Positions 33,088 to 44,805 of a DNA stretch of 64,000 nt are shown piece after piece; within the stretch, counting starts at the first letter, position 1; each line of letters starts with the position of its first letter. The stretch comes from Narthecium ossifragum (Eukaryota > Streptophyta > Magnoliopsida > Dioscoreales > Nartheciaceae), in NCBI GenBank assembly GCA_963920575.1, contig OY986964.1, positions 10,290,663-10,354,662 of the forward strand. Direction: 5' to 3'. Position numbers and translations under genes: made by a program. Below the pieces are notes generated by a model, which was given only the letters and a program-made list of their open reading frames with translations, made no database searches and was not told the origin of the DNA.

Positions 33088-33780
33088 CTTTAATAGCCGC
33101 CAGTGCAGTACCAGCAGTATAAGCAACCAGCGGCAGAGCCATCTGTGCTCAGAGGTATCTTTCGGCTTTCTAGTTCTTTAGTAGATGTGCTGATAGACTC
33201 TGGGGCGTCTCATTCCTATGTTGCTAGCATGTGTGTGGCATCGCTAGGACTAGAGACGAGTTGGCTAGAGGTGGCTCAGTCTGTAGACTCACCGATCGGC
33301 GGCACAGTCAGGGTAGACCGGGTCTGCTGATCTTGTTCCTTGGAGGTTGGAGGCCTCCGTGTCTGTCTAGATCTGCCGGTGCTAGACATGACAGGCTTTG
33401 ATGTGATACTCGGTATGGACTGGTTAGCAGCATACCGAGCTATCAACGACTGTGGTCGCCGGAGGGTGGTCGCTTGGACACCCGACGGGACACAGTTTGT
33501 GTTGTTGAGGGATCGGTTCTCAGCCGATTCCTTTTCTTGTGGTGCGGAGAGGCGTTGCAGCGAGCTCTCAGCCTTGTTGGCCAGTCTGTCCCTGTTGGGT
33601 TCTGAGAGAGTGCAGCAGAGCAGTTTTCCCAGGATCGTGTGCGACTACACCGACATGTTTCCCGAGGTGTTACCAGGGCTTCCGCCGCCTAGAGAGGTCG
33701 ATTTTGAGATCGACCTAGTACCAGGTACCGCACCGATCTCTCTCCCAGCTTTCAGGATGGCATCAGCAGAGCAGAGTTAG
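33088..33780 (+). pseudogene. Chromovirus protease and linker, broken
   Basis: Aspartic protease that processes the polyprotein. The catalytic motif is in VDVLIDSGASHSYV (about 33184-33225) and the second conserved region is DVILGMDWLAAY (33403-33438). In-frame stops occur at about 33085-33099 and at 33328-33330. The linker ends with the RT entry region PEVLPGLPPPREVDFEIDL and a TAG at 33778. Confidence 0.85.
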
Positions 33781-34401
33781 TTGAGGACCCAGCTAGACGA
33801 GCTTACCAGCAGAGGGTTCATCCGTCCCAGCATGTCTCCCTGGGGGGCGCCAGTGTTGTTCGCAAAGAAGAAGGATGGTATCCTTCGATTTTGCAAAGAC
33901 TACAGGCGGCTCAACAGGGTGACGGTGAAGAATAGGTATCCGATGTCGAGGATCGACGACTTGTTTGACCAGGTAAGAGGATCTTCAGTGTTCTCGAAGA
34001 TCGACCTCCGCACCGGCTACCACCAGTTGAGGGTTCGGGATTGCGACATCCCGAAGACGGCTTTTCAGACTCTGTACGGCCTGTACGAGTTCGTGGTGAT
34101 GCCGTTTGGGCTGACGAACGCACCAGCAACGTTCATAGATCTCATGCAGAGGATCTTCCGGCCTTTCCTAGACAAGTTCGTGGTGGTGTTCGTCGACGAC
34201 ATTCTTATCTACTCCCGATCAGAGGCGGAGCACGAGCGACACTTGGCGACAGTGTTGCAGCTACTTCAGGAGCATCGGCTTTATGCCAAGGCTTCCAAGT
34301 GCGAGTTCTGGCTTGCACGGGTAGGATTCCTTGGACACGTGGTGTCGGCAGCAGGGATCTCAGTTGACCCGGCCAAGGTCGAGGCAGTGGTACAGTGGTA
34401 G
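33781..34401 (+). pseudogene. Chromovirus reverse transcriptase domain
   Basis: RNA-templated DNA polymerase. Blocks seen in order: [70 protein letters not shown] and [15 protein letters not shown]. The catalytic YVDD box appears as FVDD, common in this lineage. [17 protein letters not shown] follows. Uninterrupted within the domain but bounded by TAG stops at 33778 and 34399, so it is part of a broken Pol. Confidence 0.9.
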
Positions 34402-35040
34402 AGACCGAGGACAGTGTTCGAGGTCCATAGTTTCTTAGGCCTGGCGGGTTACTACAGGCGGTTCGTGTGGGACTTCTCCAGAGTTGCCGGACCGTTGACC
34501 AGACTGACACAAAAGGCCGTCCCGTTCGTGTGGGATGATGCTTGTGAGCGAGCCTTCGTGGAGCTGAGGACCAGGTTGACCAGTGCGCCGGTGCTGATCG
34601 TCCCCGAGCGAGGTGTTGGTTACAATGTCTACTGCGACGCCAGCGGTAAGGGTTTGGGGTGTGTCCTCATGCTGGAGAATCACGTAGTTTCCTATGGTTC
34701 TCGTCAGCTGAAGAACCATGAGAGGAACTATCCGACTCACGACTTGGAGCTAGTAGCGGTGGTCTTCGCCCTGAAGACCTAGAGTCACTACCTCTATGGC
34801 GAGAAGTTCTCTGTCTTCTCGGACCATAAGAGCTTGAGGCACGTTTTCACCCAACGTGACCTCAACCTGAGGCAGCAACGCTGGATGGAGCTACTGGAGG
34901 ATTACGACTTTGAGTTGCATTACCATCCTGGTAAGCCAAACGTCGTAGCAGACACGCTGAGCAGACAGGTGAGAGACACCAGAGCAGCAGTTGCTGGGTT
35001 GTCAGCACGGCAGTGGCAGTCTCTAAAGACGGCGGGCTAG
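34402..35040 (+). pseudogene. Chromovirus RT connection and RNase H domain
   Basis: Begins [17 protein letters not shown], then the RNase H fold with [14 protein letters not shown] (first catalytic Asp), [20 protein letters not shown] (catalytic Glu region) and [16 protein letters not shown] (final Asp). TAG at 34780-34782 replaces an expected Trp before SHYLYG, and TAG at 35038-35040 follows. RNase H removes the RNA strand during reverse transcription. Confidence 0.88.
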
Positions 35041-36563
35041 TTGGGGCTCGAGTTTGAGGATCGAGGATCCAGCAGCTTTCTCTACACAGTGCAAAGTATG
35101 CCAGCAGTTCTTACCATAGTGTTAGAGGCACAGCACAGTGACCCAGAGCTCGAGGAGTTACACACATCGGCGGGCACGGAGGGCGCAGACGGGGACTGGA
35201 CAGTATCGTCAGACGGAGGGCTACGGTTCAGAGGCAGAGTAGCGGTTCCAGCAGATCCAGTTCTACGAGACGACGTCCTACGAGAGTTCCACTACTCTCG
35301 TTTTGTAGTTCATCCCGACGGCACCAAGATGTACCAGGATCTTCGGCGACAGTTCTGGTGGCGCGGGATGAAGAGGGCAGTGACGGAGTTCGTATCGCAC
35401 TGCCTTACCTGTCAGAAGGTCAAGGCAGAGCACCAACGGACTCCTGGGTTACTTCAGCCAATTCCACTAGCTGAGTGGAGTGGAAGCACATCACGATGGA
35501 CTTCGTGACCGGGCTACCGAGATCTCCTAGGGGGAATGACGTGATTTGGGTCATCGTTGTTCGATTGACCAAATCGGCGCACTTCCTGCCTATGCGGACG
35601 ATAGACTCGACGGACAGGTTGAGCAGCTTGTACGTCAGAGAGGTGGTCAGACTACACGGAGTTCCAGTTTCTATCGTGTCAGACCGTGACCCCAGGTTTA
35701 CCAGCAGGTTCTGGTGAGGCTTTCAGGAGGCAGTTGGCACACTCCTGACTTTCAGTACGGCTTTCCATCCGCAGACAGACGGACAGTCAGAGCGGACGAT
35801 CCAGATCTTGGAGGACATGCTGAGAGCATGTGTCCTCGACGTCGGAGGCAGCTGGGAGAAGCACGTCCCCTTGGTGGAGTTCGCCTACAACAACAGCTAC
35901 CAGTCCAGTCATGGAGTAGCACCTTTCGAGGCGTTGTACGGTAGGCCGTGTCGTTCCCCAGTGTGCTGGACAGAGTTTGGAGAGGCTTCACTCATCGGTC
36001 CAGACATCGTCAGGCGGTCGTTAGAGAGGTTAGTGCAGATCAGGCAGAGACTTCTGACGGCTCAGAGCCAGCAGAAGAGTTATGCATATCAGAGGCGACG
36101 ACCGTTGGAGTTTGCAGTCGGCGACCGAGTGTTCTTGCGAGCATCGCCGTACAGAGGTTCCGTCATGTTTGGCAAAGGTGGCAAATTGGCGCCGAGGTTC
36201 GTCGGGCCGTTCGAGATCCTAGAGAGGGTCAGCGAGGTAGCTTACCACCTGGATCTTCCTCAGCACATGTTTGCTATGCACCTGACTTTCCACGTGTCGA
36301 TGCTAAGGAAGTATCACCCAGACCCGTCTCATGTCATCAGAGTGGATGACATCGAGCTTGAGGCAAATGCGAGCTTCGTCGAGCAGCCAGTTCGGGTACT
36401 TGACCGGAGGGATCAGGTCTTGTGGGGAAAGACGATTCCCTTGGTCGAGATACTGTGGAGGCACAGAGGCATAGAGGAGATGACCTGGGAGCGCGAGGCG
36501 TGCATGCGGCAGGAGTTTCCGCTGTTGTTTTCTTCTCGATGTACCTTTTGTCCTGTCTTCTAG
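35041..36563 (+). pseudogene. Chromovirus integrase with chromodomain-like tail
   Basis: The HHCC zinc domain includes RFVVHPDGTKMYQDLRRQFW and CLTCQKVK. A frameshift near 35470 separates it from the catalytic core. The core shows [13 protein letters not shown] (first Asp), [16 protein letters not shown] (second Asp), a stop at 35715-35717, then [14 protein letters not shown] (Glu). The GPF module is [16 protein letters not shown]. The C-terminal [20 protein letters not shown] plus MRQEFPLLF resembles the short chromodomain of Tekay/Del elements, believed to steer integration to heterochromatin. Confidence 0.9.
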
Positions 36564-36611
36564 TGTAGCTGTTTTGTTGTTTCCGAGCCCTACCTTTATC
36601 GAATCTCGGGA

Positions 36612-36637
36612 CGAAATTTCTTTTAAGGGTATTAGGA
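36612..36637 (+). promoter_or_regulatory. Polypurine tract region of the chromovirus
   Basis: ACGAAATTTCTTTTAAGGGT directly precedes the 3' LTR. It is the characteristic Tekay/Del pre-LTR motif and contains the plus-strand primer. In this copy the tract is short (AAGGGTATTAGGA). Confidence 0.75.
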
Positions 36638-38957
36638 TGTGAGAACCTGTCCCTCTACCCCTGTGGCTCATTATAGACCGCAAGGGCAATTTGGTAAAAT
36701 TGTGCCTTGTTGGTTTGTTTCACACCCGCATGTGCACACACTGACCTTGTTTGTGTTAGTGCTTGATTAGAATGGTTTGGTGAACCCGAGATCAGAAGAT
36801 CCCAGTTCGGGCGCGCAGAAGCCCGTTTTTGGGCTGCTGGCGGCCCGTGAGCGATCGATCGTTCCTTGGAGCGATCGATCGGACTCGGGTCGGTGGCTTT
36901 TCTACTTCGAGAGGACGGCCGCCGTTGGTCGTCACTCTCTCCTGTCAGAAGGGGAGGACTTTCCCTCCCCTCCTTTCTTCTTTCCCCTCTTTCCCCGGCT
37001 TTCCCCTTCCCTTTTCCCTCCTTTTCTTCCTCTTCTCCTCCTCCTTCTTCTCGTTTGTTCTTCCTTCATCTTTCTTCTTCCCGGTTCTGTTTTTCCCATG
37101 TTTTCCAGCAGCCACCTTCTTCTACTCCGTTCTCCCTCCTCCGGCCACCATTTTGGGTGTTCCAAGGCTCGTTGGAACCGTGGCGGTGTGAGGAAGATCA
37201 CTGGTGTGGTTTGGAGCTCCGTTGGTGACCAGTTCGCGGGGAATCAGCCGAGGAGTGTGTTTCCGGTAGGTTTCTACCTACTGTTGTTGTTTTTGGGTTT
37301 TCTCTAGATCTAGCCGTTGGATCTTGCTGATCTTTGTGTTGTTGGATGCATCTTGCCTAGTATAATTTCTGTTATAAGTTTCATAAACTTTGGTTGAGAT
37401 TTAAGTAGGATTTATGCATGTTTAATCTCGGATTTTCCGGTTTCTGCTGTTCTTGAAGAACAGCCGGTTTTCGACGAGTTTTCCGATCAGTACGTTCATG
37501 TTCTTGGGTTGTGATGAACATAAGAGTTGTAGATCTTTGAATCTACTCTCAAACCCAACTGATTTCATAATTTTCCAATGTTCTTACGATTTCTTATGAA
37601 TTTATTATTGGAGGGCTGCGTTGCAGCAAGTAATTGGTAAGTTAGTTTGATTAGCAGTTTTGATTAATGTTTTTCCGTTAATCCAACCATGGGATGATTA
37701 TGGATTTTGGATATGTTTATCCCGCAATGTTGATCTCCTGATGGCTAAGTTGGATCTTGAATCCGACGTCGTTTGGATGTTGGATCGACGGGATCAATTA
37801 GCCTCTAAGTAGAGGTTTGGGTGTTTTGAATAAAATATTATATGTTCGGATTATAATATTATATTTTTTACTGTCCATCATCGTTTTCGGGATTGTTTCC
37901 CATTGCAGGAGTCCGCGGTTGATGGTCGCGGTACCATCGTAATGCCGGGACCCGCTACGGATCGGCTGGCAGCGGCTGGTAGTACCGCTGCAGCGATCCG
38001 GTTGACTTATATGATGCCTTATCATATTGTTGCATGTCTATCTACTGTTTGTGTATGTCCATAGCATGCATTATTGATTTGTGCATTAGTTGCATGGTTA
38101 GGGCGTGGGTGATCTGTGGGTCGCCGACCCGAGGCTGGAAGCTCGGACTTAGCCCTAGGACCAGGGTTGGGTAGTTTGGACCCGGTTGGAATGGTGGTGT
38201 CCAGTTGATTTCGATGATAGGCTTAGATGACTGGTACACTTGGTTCTTGATGATTGTAGAGGTCGTGTCGGCCTCGAGTCGGATGCTGAGGTGTAGCCGG
38301 TGTTCCACTGTGTTGACTCTTGGGTAGAGAGTTGCCTACTCAGCGGTGCTTTTTCCCGCCTGCAGTGTCGGGTCCTGCATGTGAGTAAGCAGTGTTTCTT
38401 TCTGCTTACTGAGTGTTGTTCCTGGGCCTCAGGGACACGCGGTGGGGTTATGGGACCCCTGTATACACTCAAGTCTTACTTGAGGGCGACACTGTTGCGT
38501 TTCCCTCTTCCTTATGTGTTTCGTAGTGTAGAACTCTACTGAGCTTAGTAACTCACTCCTACCCGGGCTGCGTTTTGCAGGTGCAGGCGTCAGTTCTTCT
38601 TCTGTGGCCCCTACCGGGCAGTTGGTCGGCGGTGCGGCGGCGCCAGGTGGAGTTTGAGAGGTGGCGATCTTTACAGCTTTTTACCCTTTTGTTACTTAGC
38701 CTCCTACGGGAGTATAAATGTTGTATTTGGATTTTCCCCTCTCTGAGGATATGTATATTAAATCTTTTTGGGTTTGTAATCTATGATTTGATGTTTCATT
38801 AAATTAATGTCTTTTAATTGAGGGTGCTTTTGGTGAACTGTTAGGGAGACCAATAGGTTAGAGAGAACCCTCATCAGCTTTTTCCGCGTTTCGTTAGGTT
38901 CCGATTCGCGTCGCCCGGCCCGGTTGGGCTTGGGCTTTCGCGGGTCGGGGCGCGACA
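36638..38957 (+). mobile_element. 3' LTR of the chromovirus
   Basis: TGTGAGAACCTGTCCC to GGTCGGGGCGCGACA. The GAGCGATCGATCG palindrome at 36850 pairs with a second intact one (GAGCGATCGATCGG, about 36870) that has decayed to GCGATCCATCGG in the 5' LTR. Confidence 0.92.
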
Positions 38958-38962
38958 GTGTG

Positions 38963-39882
38963 AGCATTCATGTATTTGATTGCATTAGAAGCATAAGGCT
39001 AGGACATAGGCGAATATAGGTCTTCGCCAATCCGAGGGCTCAGGGAGCTCGGATTTAGCTTTACGACCGATGTTGGGTAGCAAGGCCTATGGCGTGATTA
39101 TATTATTCAAATCCTTATGTTATCGAGATTGATGTCTACTTGGCTACAATTAACTTGTTGATTGAGGTTTAGAGATCGTGTCGATTATCCAAGGCCAAGT
39201 GCTAAGCATGGTTGTCGATGTGATCCTGACGTATGCCCCCAAGCATGGGAGTCCTGCTTGGGTAAGGGTGTTTGTACCTCAATTATGGTTTCTGTTTCTC
39301 CCAACGTGATAGTGCCAGTCCTAGCGTGGTTGGTTGAGAGAGGTAGGAGCCTTTGGGACATCGATGGGGTTATAAGACCCTTAGCATACCTTAAACATAG
39401 GTAGAGAAACGACAATGTTGTTGTTTCCTCCCTTTTCAGTGTGACGTTGAGTAAAACCGTACTGAGCTTGTTTCTAACTCCTACCCGGGCTGCGAGTACA
39501 TGTGTAGGCGCTAGTTCATCTACTGTAGCTCCAGGTGGACAGATCTTTGGCGGCGCATCGACTTTAGGAGGTGCTTGAGGATCCCGAGGGCCCAGTTGTA
39601 CTTTTACAGATTTTGTTGTACAATTATAATTTGAGAATTATGTTAAATGTATAATTTCTCTCTTTAAGGAATTTGTTGATCTATTGCATAATTGAGGAAC
39701 AATTGTATTTTTGAATCTTATATCATGCAATAGTAAATTATTAGATTACAGTTTTGCCCTTAGATCAGTTTTGTTCAAATTAATTGTGATATTTGTACAT
39801 AAATGCGTCATAATGGAAAGTGAACAGGAGTAGGACCCCTCATGTCCCAGATCAGATGGGTTTTCTGGGTCGGGATGTGACA
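38963..39882 (+). mobile_element. L1 LTR, right half
   Basis: Continues the LTR interrupted at 29393: GCATTAGAAGCATAAGGCTA, the GGCGAATATAGG region, the GCAGTGTGTAGGCG-like segment near 39500, and the end GGGTCGGGATGTGACA. Confidence 0.75.
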
Positions 39883-40227
39883 TGGCATCTTCTTCCCCAT
39901 CGAGAGGCCCTGGGCTGAGGTGGTTCAGCCAAGCCAGCCTCAAAGAACTGGATCAGATCCCACCCGATCTGATTCAGATTGATCCCTTCAAATTCAGCCC
40001 CTCAACTAGCTTGATCTTATTAGACCCAGCCTGATATGATCTGATCCAACCCAGCTTGATCCAGTTCTCATTGGACTAGATCTGATCCAACCAGATCGAG
40101 CCATCAACCCAGACTTGCTTGAATTGGACTAGAGTAGATCAGATCCGAGCCGGATTCGAGCCTGTTTGAGCTAGATTCGAGCCGAGACCCGTTACGAGCA
40201 AACCCACTAAGCTACTGGCCCAGTGAT
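39883..40227. other. GATCTGATCC-rich low-complexity segment
   Basis: Imperfect repetition of GATCTGATCCAACC and GAGCCGAGACC-like words. No gene recognised. It lies between the end of an L1 LTR and the start of a truncated L2 LTR. Confidence 0.45.
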
Positions 40228-40596
40228 TGTCGAGTGCATGAAAGTACACTCTGAACAGCCTTATCACCAGCCCAATTGCTAGATTCTACATCCTTAATTA
40301 GCCTATTTAATATTGTTTTACAGTTATATGTTGCTTCACAAAGCTTGTTGAAAAATCTAGGAAATAGGAGTCAAAAGGAACAAAGAAGGCAAAAAGATTA
40401 CATGAGTCAACTTCAAAGATTAAATTGTACCTATCCAAAAGAACCAGATGATATTCCATAGATTATTAGAAAGCTATGAAAGTCTAGTTTCTGGATAATT
40501 TTACGGTTCATGATTTCGAGTTTTCTAGATGAAGTTACGGCCTTTTTAATGCCAATGGTGCAGTGTTGATAAAGAAGCTGAAATTTTAGAAATAAA

Positions 40597-40890
40597 AGAT
40601 CAATCTTTTTTGCATTAAAAGATCGATCTTCTGTGCGCCAGAAATGACATAGAGCAATATTTGAGTCTAAGAAGATCGATCTTATCTCTAAGAATATCGA
40701 TATCTTCTTAAACTGAAGTGATATTTGAGACAGAAAAGATCGATCTTCTTCCTAACAAGAACGATCTCTTCTGAGTCTGAACCAGACAGAGAGTACCTTT
40801 TGAAAAGATCGATCTTCCTCGGGCGCAAGCAACTATACGGGATGAAAAGATCGATCTTATTTTCATCCCTAAAAGATCAATCTTTTGTTT
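40597..40890. repeat. AAAGATCGATCTT palindrome array in truncated L2 LTR
   Basis: Repeats of AAAGATCGATCTTC and decayed AAGATCAATCTTTT forms, ending about 60 bp before TATAAATAG. Confidence 0.82.
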
Positions 40891-40948
40891 GACGGACAAG
40901 GAAAATAAAGAGGCCAGATTTAATCCGAGTTTGAGAAGCCTTAGGGGT

Positions 40949-40957
40949 TATAAATAG
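40949..40957 (+). promoter_or_regulatory. TATA box of truncated L2 LTR
   Basis: TATAAATAG, same context (GGGGTTATAAATAGAAG) as the other L2 promoters. Confidence 0.65.
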
Positions 40958-41085
40958 AAGACTTAGGGTTATTCAAGGGGGAGGTTGGAGAGCAATAGGA
41001 GGTGAACAAAAGAGGAGAATCTTCATCTATGAGCCCTCAGCCCACTGCTTCCAGTCATTCAAACCCAGCCCCCTTGTTGCCATCA

Positions 41086-41620
41086 TAGGCAAGGAGTAGC
41101 ATCGAGACCCCGGGTGCACCCCGTCGATCCAATTTTGTAAACTACAATTGACGCAGAAGTTAAAACATTTGATCAAAATACAATTTACACGTCAAAATTG
41201 TACATAAAATTTGAAAATTAACAACCTAAAATTGACGCCAAAATTTTAAAAATTTTGAAAACTCCAAAATACATATGTATATACCAGTCTTGACCTCCGG
41301 AGAGCTCATTTAGCCATCAATGCAATTTTTATCTTTCATGTATTTTTATCTTTTTAACTTCATTTTTATCTTTTCTTCATTCTTACCTTTTTAACACCAT
41401 TTTTATCTTTTTAATTCCATTTTCATCTAATTATATCTTTTTAACTCCCTAAATCACAACTTAATGCTCAATTGGTTGATATTCTCTATCAAGAGTCTCC
41501 TTCATTCCATTTTCATCTTTTTAACTGCACTTTTATCTTTTTAACTCTATTTTTATCTTTCCTAAATTTTTATCTTTCCTCCATTTTTAACTTTTTAACT
41601 CCATTTTAATCTATTTTTAT
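41086..41620. repeat. A/T-rich DNA and TTTTTAACTCCATTTTTATC minisatellite
   Basis: The first part (to 41330) is A/T-rich with TAAAATTGACGC words. From 41330 there are ~20-bp units CTTTTTAACTCCATTTTTAT, with a longer interspersed unit (AATCACAACTTAATGCTCAATTGG). The array is cut by the hAT element and continues at 42857. Confidence 0.65.
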
Positions 41621-42856
41621 TAGGGGTGGCAATCCGGGTCATGACCCGTGAACCCGACCTGACCCGACCTGAGTTAAACAGGTTTGGGTTTGGCATAAAC
41701 GGGTTCGGGTCATAAACGGGTCGACCCGTCTATGACCCGTTTATAAACGGGTCGGGTCGGGTTGACCCGCGGGTTAGGCGGGTCAACCCGTTTACCCGTT
41801 TAAAAATAAACAAAATTCAAAAGTCAAAACCCTCTCTCAGCTGATCTCAGCAGCTCAGCCTCAACCTCTCTCAGGTGATCTCAGCCTCTCTTCCTCTCCT
41901 CCTCGCCCAACTCTCTTCCTCTCCTCCTCTCCCAACCCTCTTCCTCTCCTCCTCCTTCTCTCCGACCATCCTAACCCACCGCCCCTCTGTTCTCCTCCAC
42001 TCCCAAGTCCCAACCCTCTCTTCCTCTCCTTCCCGCCCTCCCAACCCTCTTCCTCTCCTCCCTCTCTTCTTCCCCGGCCATCCTAACCCACCTGCCACCT
42101 CCTACTTCCTCCACCTTCTCCTCTCCAACTAGCAGCGGCGCGGCCCCCTCATCCTCCACGGCAGCGCCCCCCTGGTCCTCCACGGCGGCGCGGCCCCATC
42201 GTCCTCCACCGCGGCGCGGCCCCCTGGTCCTCCACGACTCAGATCACGAAGCCACCGACCACGACCACGAAGCCCCACTGCCGTCCACGACTCAGATCCG
42301 GCCAGATCCGCCGTCCATGACTCAGATCCGGCCAGATCCGACCATCCACAACTCAGATCTGCCCGTCCACGACTCAGCCGGCCGTCCACGACTCAGATCC
42401 GGCTAGATCCGGCCGTCCACAACTCAGATCCGCCCGTCCACGACTCAGCCGGTTGTCCACGACTCAGATCCACCCGTCCACGACTCAGCCGGCCGTCCAC
42501 GACTCAGATCCGCCCGTCCATGACTCAGTTGGCCGTCCACGACTCAAATCCGCCCATCCACGACTCAGATCTGACCAGATCCGGCAAGATCCGGCCAGAT
42601 CCGGCTGCCGGCGCCGCCTCTTCCTCCTGGGCCGTGGCGGGTTGCCGTGTCGGGTCAACCCGAACCCGATCCGACCCGTTTCATAAACGGGTTAGACGGG
42701 TCAGGTCGAGTTGACCCGTTTATAAATGGGTCGGGTTTGGGTTTTATAAACCGGACCCGTTTATTAAACGGGTCGGGTTCGGGTTTGGTATTTAATAAAC
42801 GGGTCAGTGTATGACCCGACCCGAACCCGACCCGTGAACCCGAATTGCCACCCCTA
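41621..42856. mobile_element. Non-autonomous hAT-type element (8-bp TSD ATTTTTAT)
   Basis: Terminal inverted repeats begin TAGGGGTGGCAATCCGGGT and, at the other end, reverse-complement to TAGGGGTGGCAATTCGGGT. Both are followed by ACCCG/CGGGT-rich subterminal repeats. Perfect 8-bp duplications ATTTTTAT flank it (41613-41620 and 42857-42864), diagnostic of hAT. At 1236 bp it has no transposase. The centre is C/T-rich and then a tandem array of GTCCACGACTCAGATCCG. Confidence 0.9.
42225..42600. repeat. GTCCACGACTCAGATCCG tandem array inside the hAT element
   Basis: Units of about 25-35 bp: CCGTCCACGACTCAGATCCG alternating with GCCAGATCCG or CAGCCGGC. Short open frames here are products of the repeat, not genes. 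Confidence 0.8.
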
Positions 42857-43300
42857 ATTTTTATCTTTTCAACTCCCCAAATCATAACTTAATGCTCAAT
42901 TGGCTGAGATTTTCAATCACGAGTCTCTTTAACTCCATTTTTATCTTTCTAACTCAATTTTTTTATTTTTAACTCCATTTTTTTCTTTTTAACTCCACTT
43001 TTATCTTTTTAACTCCATTTTTTTCTTTTTAAGTGCATTTTTATCTTTTTGACTCCCCAAATCACAACTTAATACTCAATTGGATGTGATTCTCTATCAA
43101 TGGTCTCTTCAATCACCTCCACTTTTTTCCCGTAATTTTCTCCACATTTTCCCATATTTTTCTACCCCTTTTCATATTTTTTTCTCGCTTTTCTCTCAAA
43201 TTTTCCTATTTTCCATATTTTTCCTCTATTTTTGAACATTTTTCTATTTTCTCTCTCCCTTTCCCTGTCAGCTCACTCACCCCCACACCCGCGTAGCTAA
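42857..43300. repeat. Continuation of the TTTAACTCCATTTTTATC minisatellite
   Basis: Same units as 41330-41620, including two more copies of the longer CAAATCA(C/T)AACTTAATRCTC segment, then T/C-rich sequence. Confidence 0.65.
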
Positions 43301-44805
43301 GAGTAGGGGCTAGTACTTCATCATCCCGGCCCACCTCGGATTGGGTCGACTTGTTGAAGTGGATCACCTCTAATTGTTCCATTTCCCATATTTATCATTT
43401 TTCCATTAATTTTCTCTCTTTTCCACAGACCAGCTCGCCATCAGCTTACCTCGGAGCCACGAACTGAGCCATGATATTAGATTAACATATTCACTTCTCA
43501 TATTTTATTTCCATATTTCTCTCACTTTTTCTAATTTTTCCCTAATTTTCTTGATTTTTTTCTAATTTTTCAGATTTTTCCTTTGATTTCTCTCTCTTTC
43601 TCGGCCCGGCTCAGCTCGGCTCACCCGCATAACCAGACTTCATCCCAACTTGTTTGCGACTGGATCAGCTCGATCGGGAACAACAACTTCGCCTCCCCAA
43701 ATCAATCCCTAACTCACACTCTTATCTCTCCTGCATCATCACCGACCTCCTTCACCTCCTACAACTCCTCCTCTAACCCTGATGAACCACCGCCAAGAGC
43801 CCTCCTGCCACTCTACCAGCCTCTACACTCCACCAAATCCCACTACAACATCACCAAATCAATCCTATTAACCACCCCGACCTTCCCGTACCCTTCTTCA
43901 CCCTCGCAAACGCCTCCTCTGACGCCGATCAACCCCAAACCCACCACGCCGTCGACTCTATATCCAACCAGCTCAGGGCTCTATTCCACGATCAGATCGG
44001 GTGGATCGCCTCCTAAGACCTCCATGAACTCTCCTACACCGGTCTCACACTCTGAAGAGCCCTCCTCGCCGACCAGCAAGTTCTGGCGAATCTCAGTCGC
44101 CGGATCTAGCCAATCAGTCTTTTGATATGTCATATAGGTGTATTTTTGTCACTTAACATTAGCAGCTAATTAAAATGGCTAACAAATTGTGTTATTGTAT
44201 TAAAAACTTACAAATGAGGTTTTTAGCAAAATATTTCATTAAAGCGGGCTTTTTACCAATTATTTATAAATTTTATTCATTTCTCAAGAGAAGTCACTAA
44301 ATCGGCAACGGAGAAAGAAAGAGAAAGAAGGAAAACATCGGAGACAAGGAGGCTCACGAATTAATAGACAAAAAAAGGTTGCGAGCCAAAAAAAAAGAAC
44401 TAGTGCAATCTGGTCTCTTCTTTTACTGTGGATGGCACAAATGCTGGCATCTGACAGTCGGGATAAACAATATTGTCATAACTATTGAAATGAACCCTGA
44501 AGTATTTTATCTTGAAGTCAACCATACTAGGCATCAAGTGCCATGCAGGTTACATGTTCTAAATTGCAATTGGATTCCATTGTTCAAAGATCGTAACGCG
44601 ATATGGTATGTGGATCAAAGAGGATGAAAGCATACTTGGGATGTGATATGGAGATTCTGTTGAGGTTGTAGCTTGCAAGGTAAGGAGAATGGTGAAAGAG
44701 TAATTAGAGAACACTAAGTGACCAAGTCATGTTGCTCCGCCTAGTTCGTCTGGTTGTGTTTTCTTTTTCGTAGAGCACTCAAGTGATTCAAACTGATGTT
44801 TCATA
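43301..44805 (+). other. Region with two unrecognised frames (43583-44125, 44379-44627)
   Basis: The frame 43583-44125 (180 residues) is Ser/Pro/Thr-rich. Another frame of the same DNA gives a less biased stretch (PFFTLANASSDADQ, HAVDSISNQLRALFHDQIGW, with stops), so this may be a gene remnant. The frame 44379-44627 (82 residues) contains CGWHKCWHL and RHQVPCRLHVLNCNW. I recognise neither. Sequence between them is A/T-rich. Confidence 0.25.

Larger units (their letters stand above)
29394..38957 (+). mobile_element. Complete Ty3/gypsy chromovirus (Tekay/Del-like), 9.56 kb
   Basis: Both LTRs (29394-31691 and 36638-38957), a primer site, gag, protease, reverse transcriptase, RNase H, integrase with chromodomain-like tail, and a polypurine tract are in order. 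It is flanked by the perfect 5-bp duplication GTGTG (29389-29393 and 38958-38962). It sits inside an older L1 LTR. The two LTRs are very similar by eye, with one ~20-bp length difference near 37755, so insertion is fairly recent. The coding region carries several stops and two frameshifts, so it is no longer autonomous. It identifies the source lineage of the L1 solo LTRs. Confidence 0.93.
40228..41085 (+). mobile_element. Truncated L2 LTR
   Basis: Starts TGTCGAGTGCATGAAAGTAC, close to the L2 start, and contains the ACGGTTCATGATT...GAAGTTACGGCC block, a palindrome array and TATAAATAG at 40949. Similarity is lost after the leader, near 41085, so the 3' half is missing. No target duplication found. 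Confidence 0.65.

Noticed and set aside
41871..42183. Glu/Gly/Arg-rich frames in the hAT element
   Set aside because: Products of a C/T-rich stretch inside a non-autonomous element; no transposase features.
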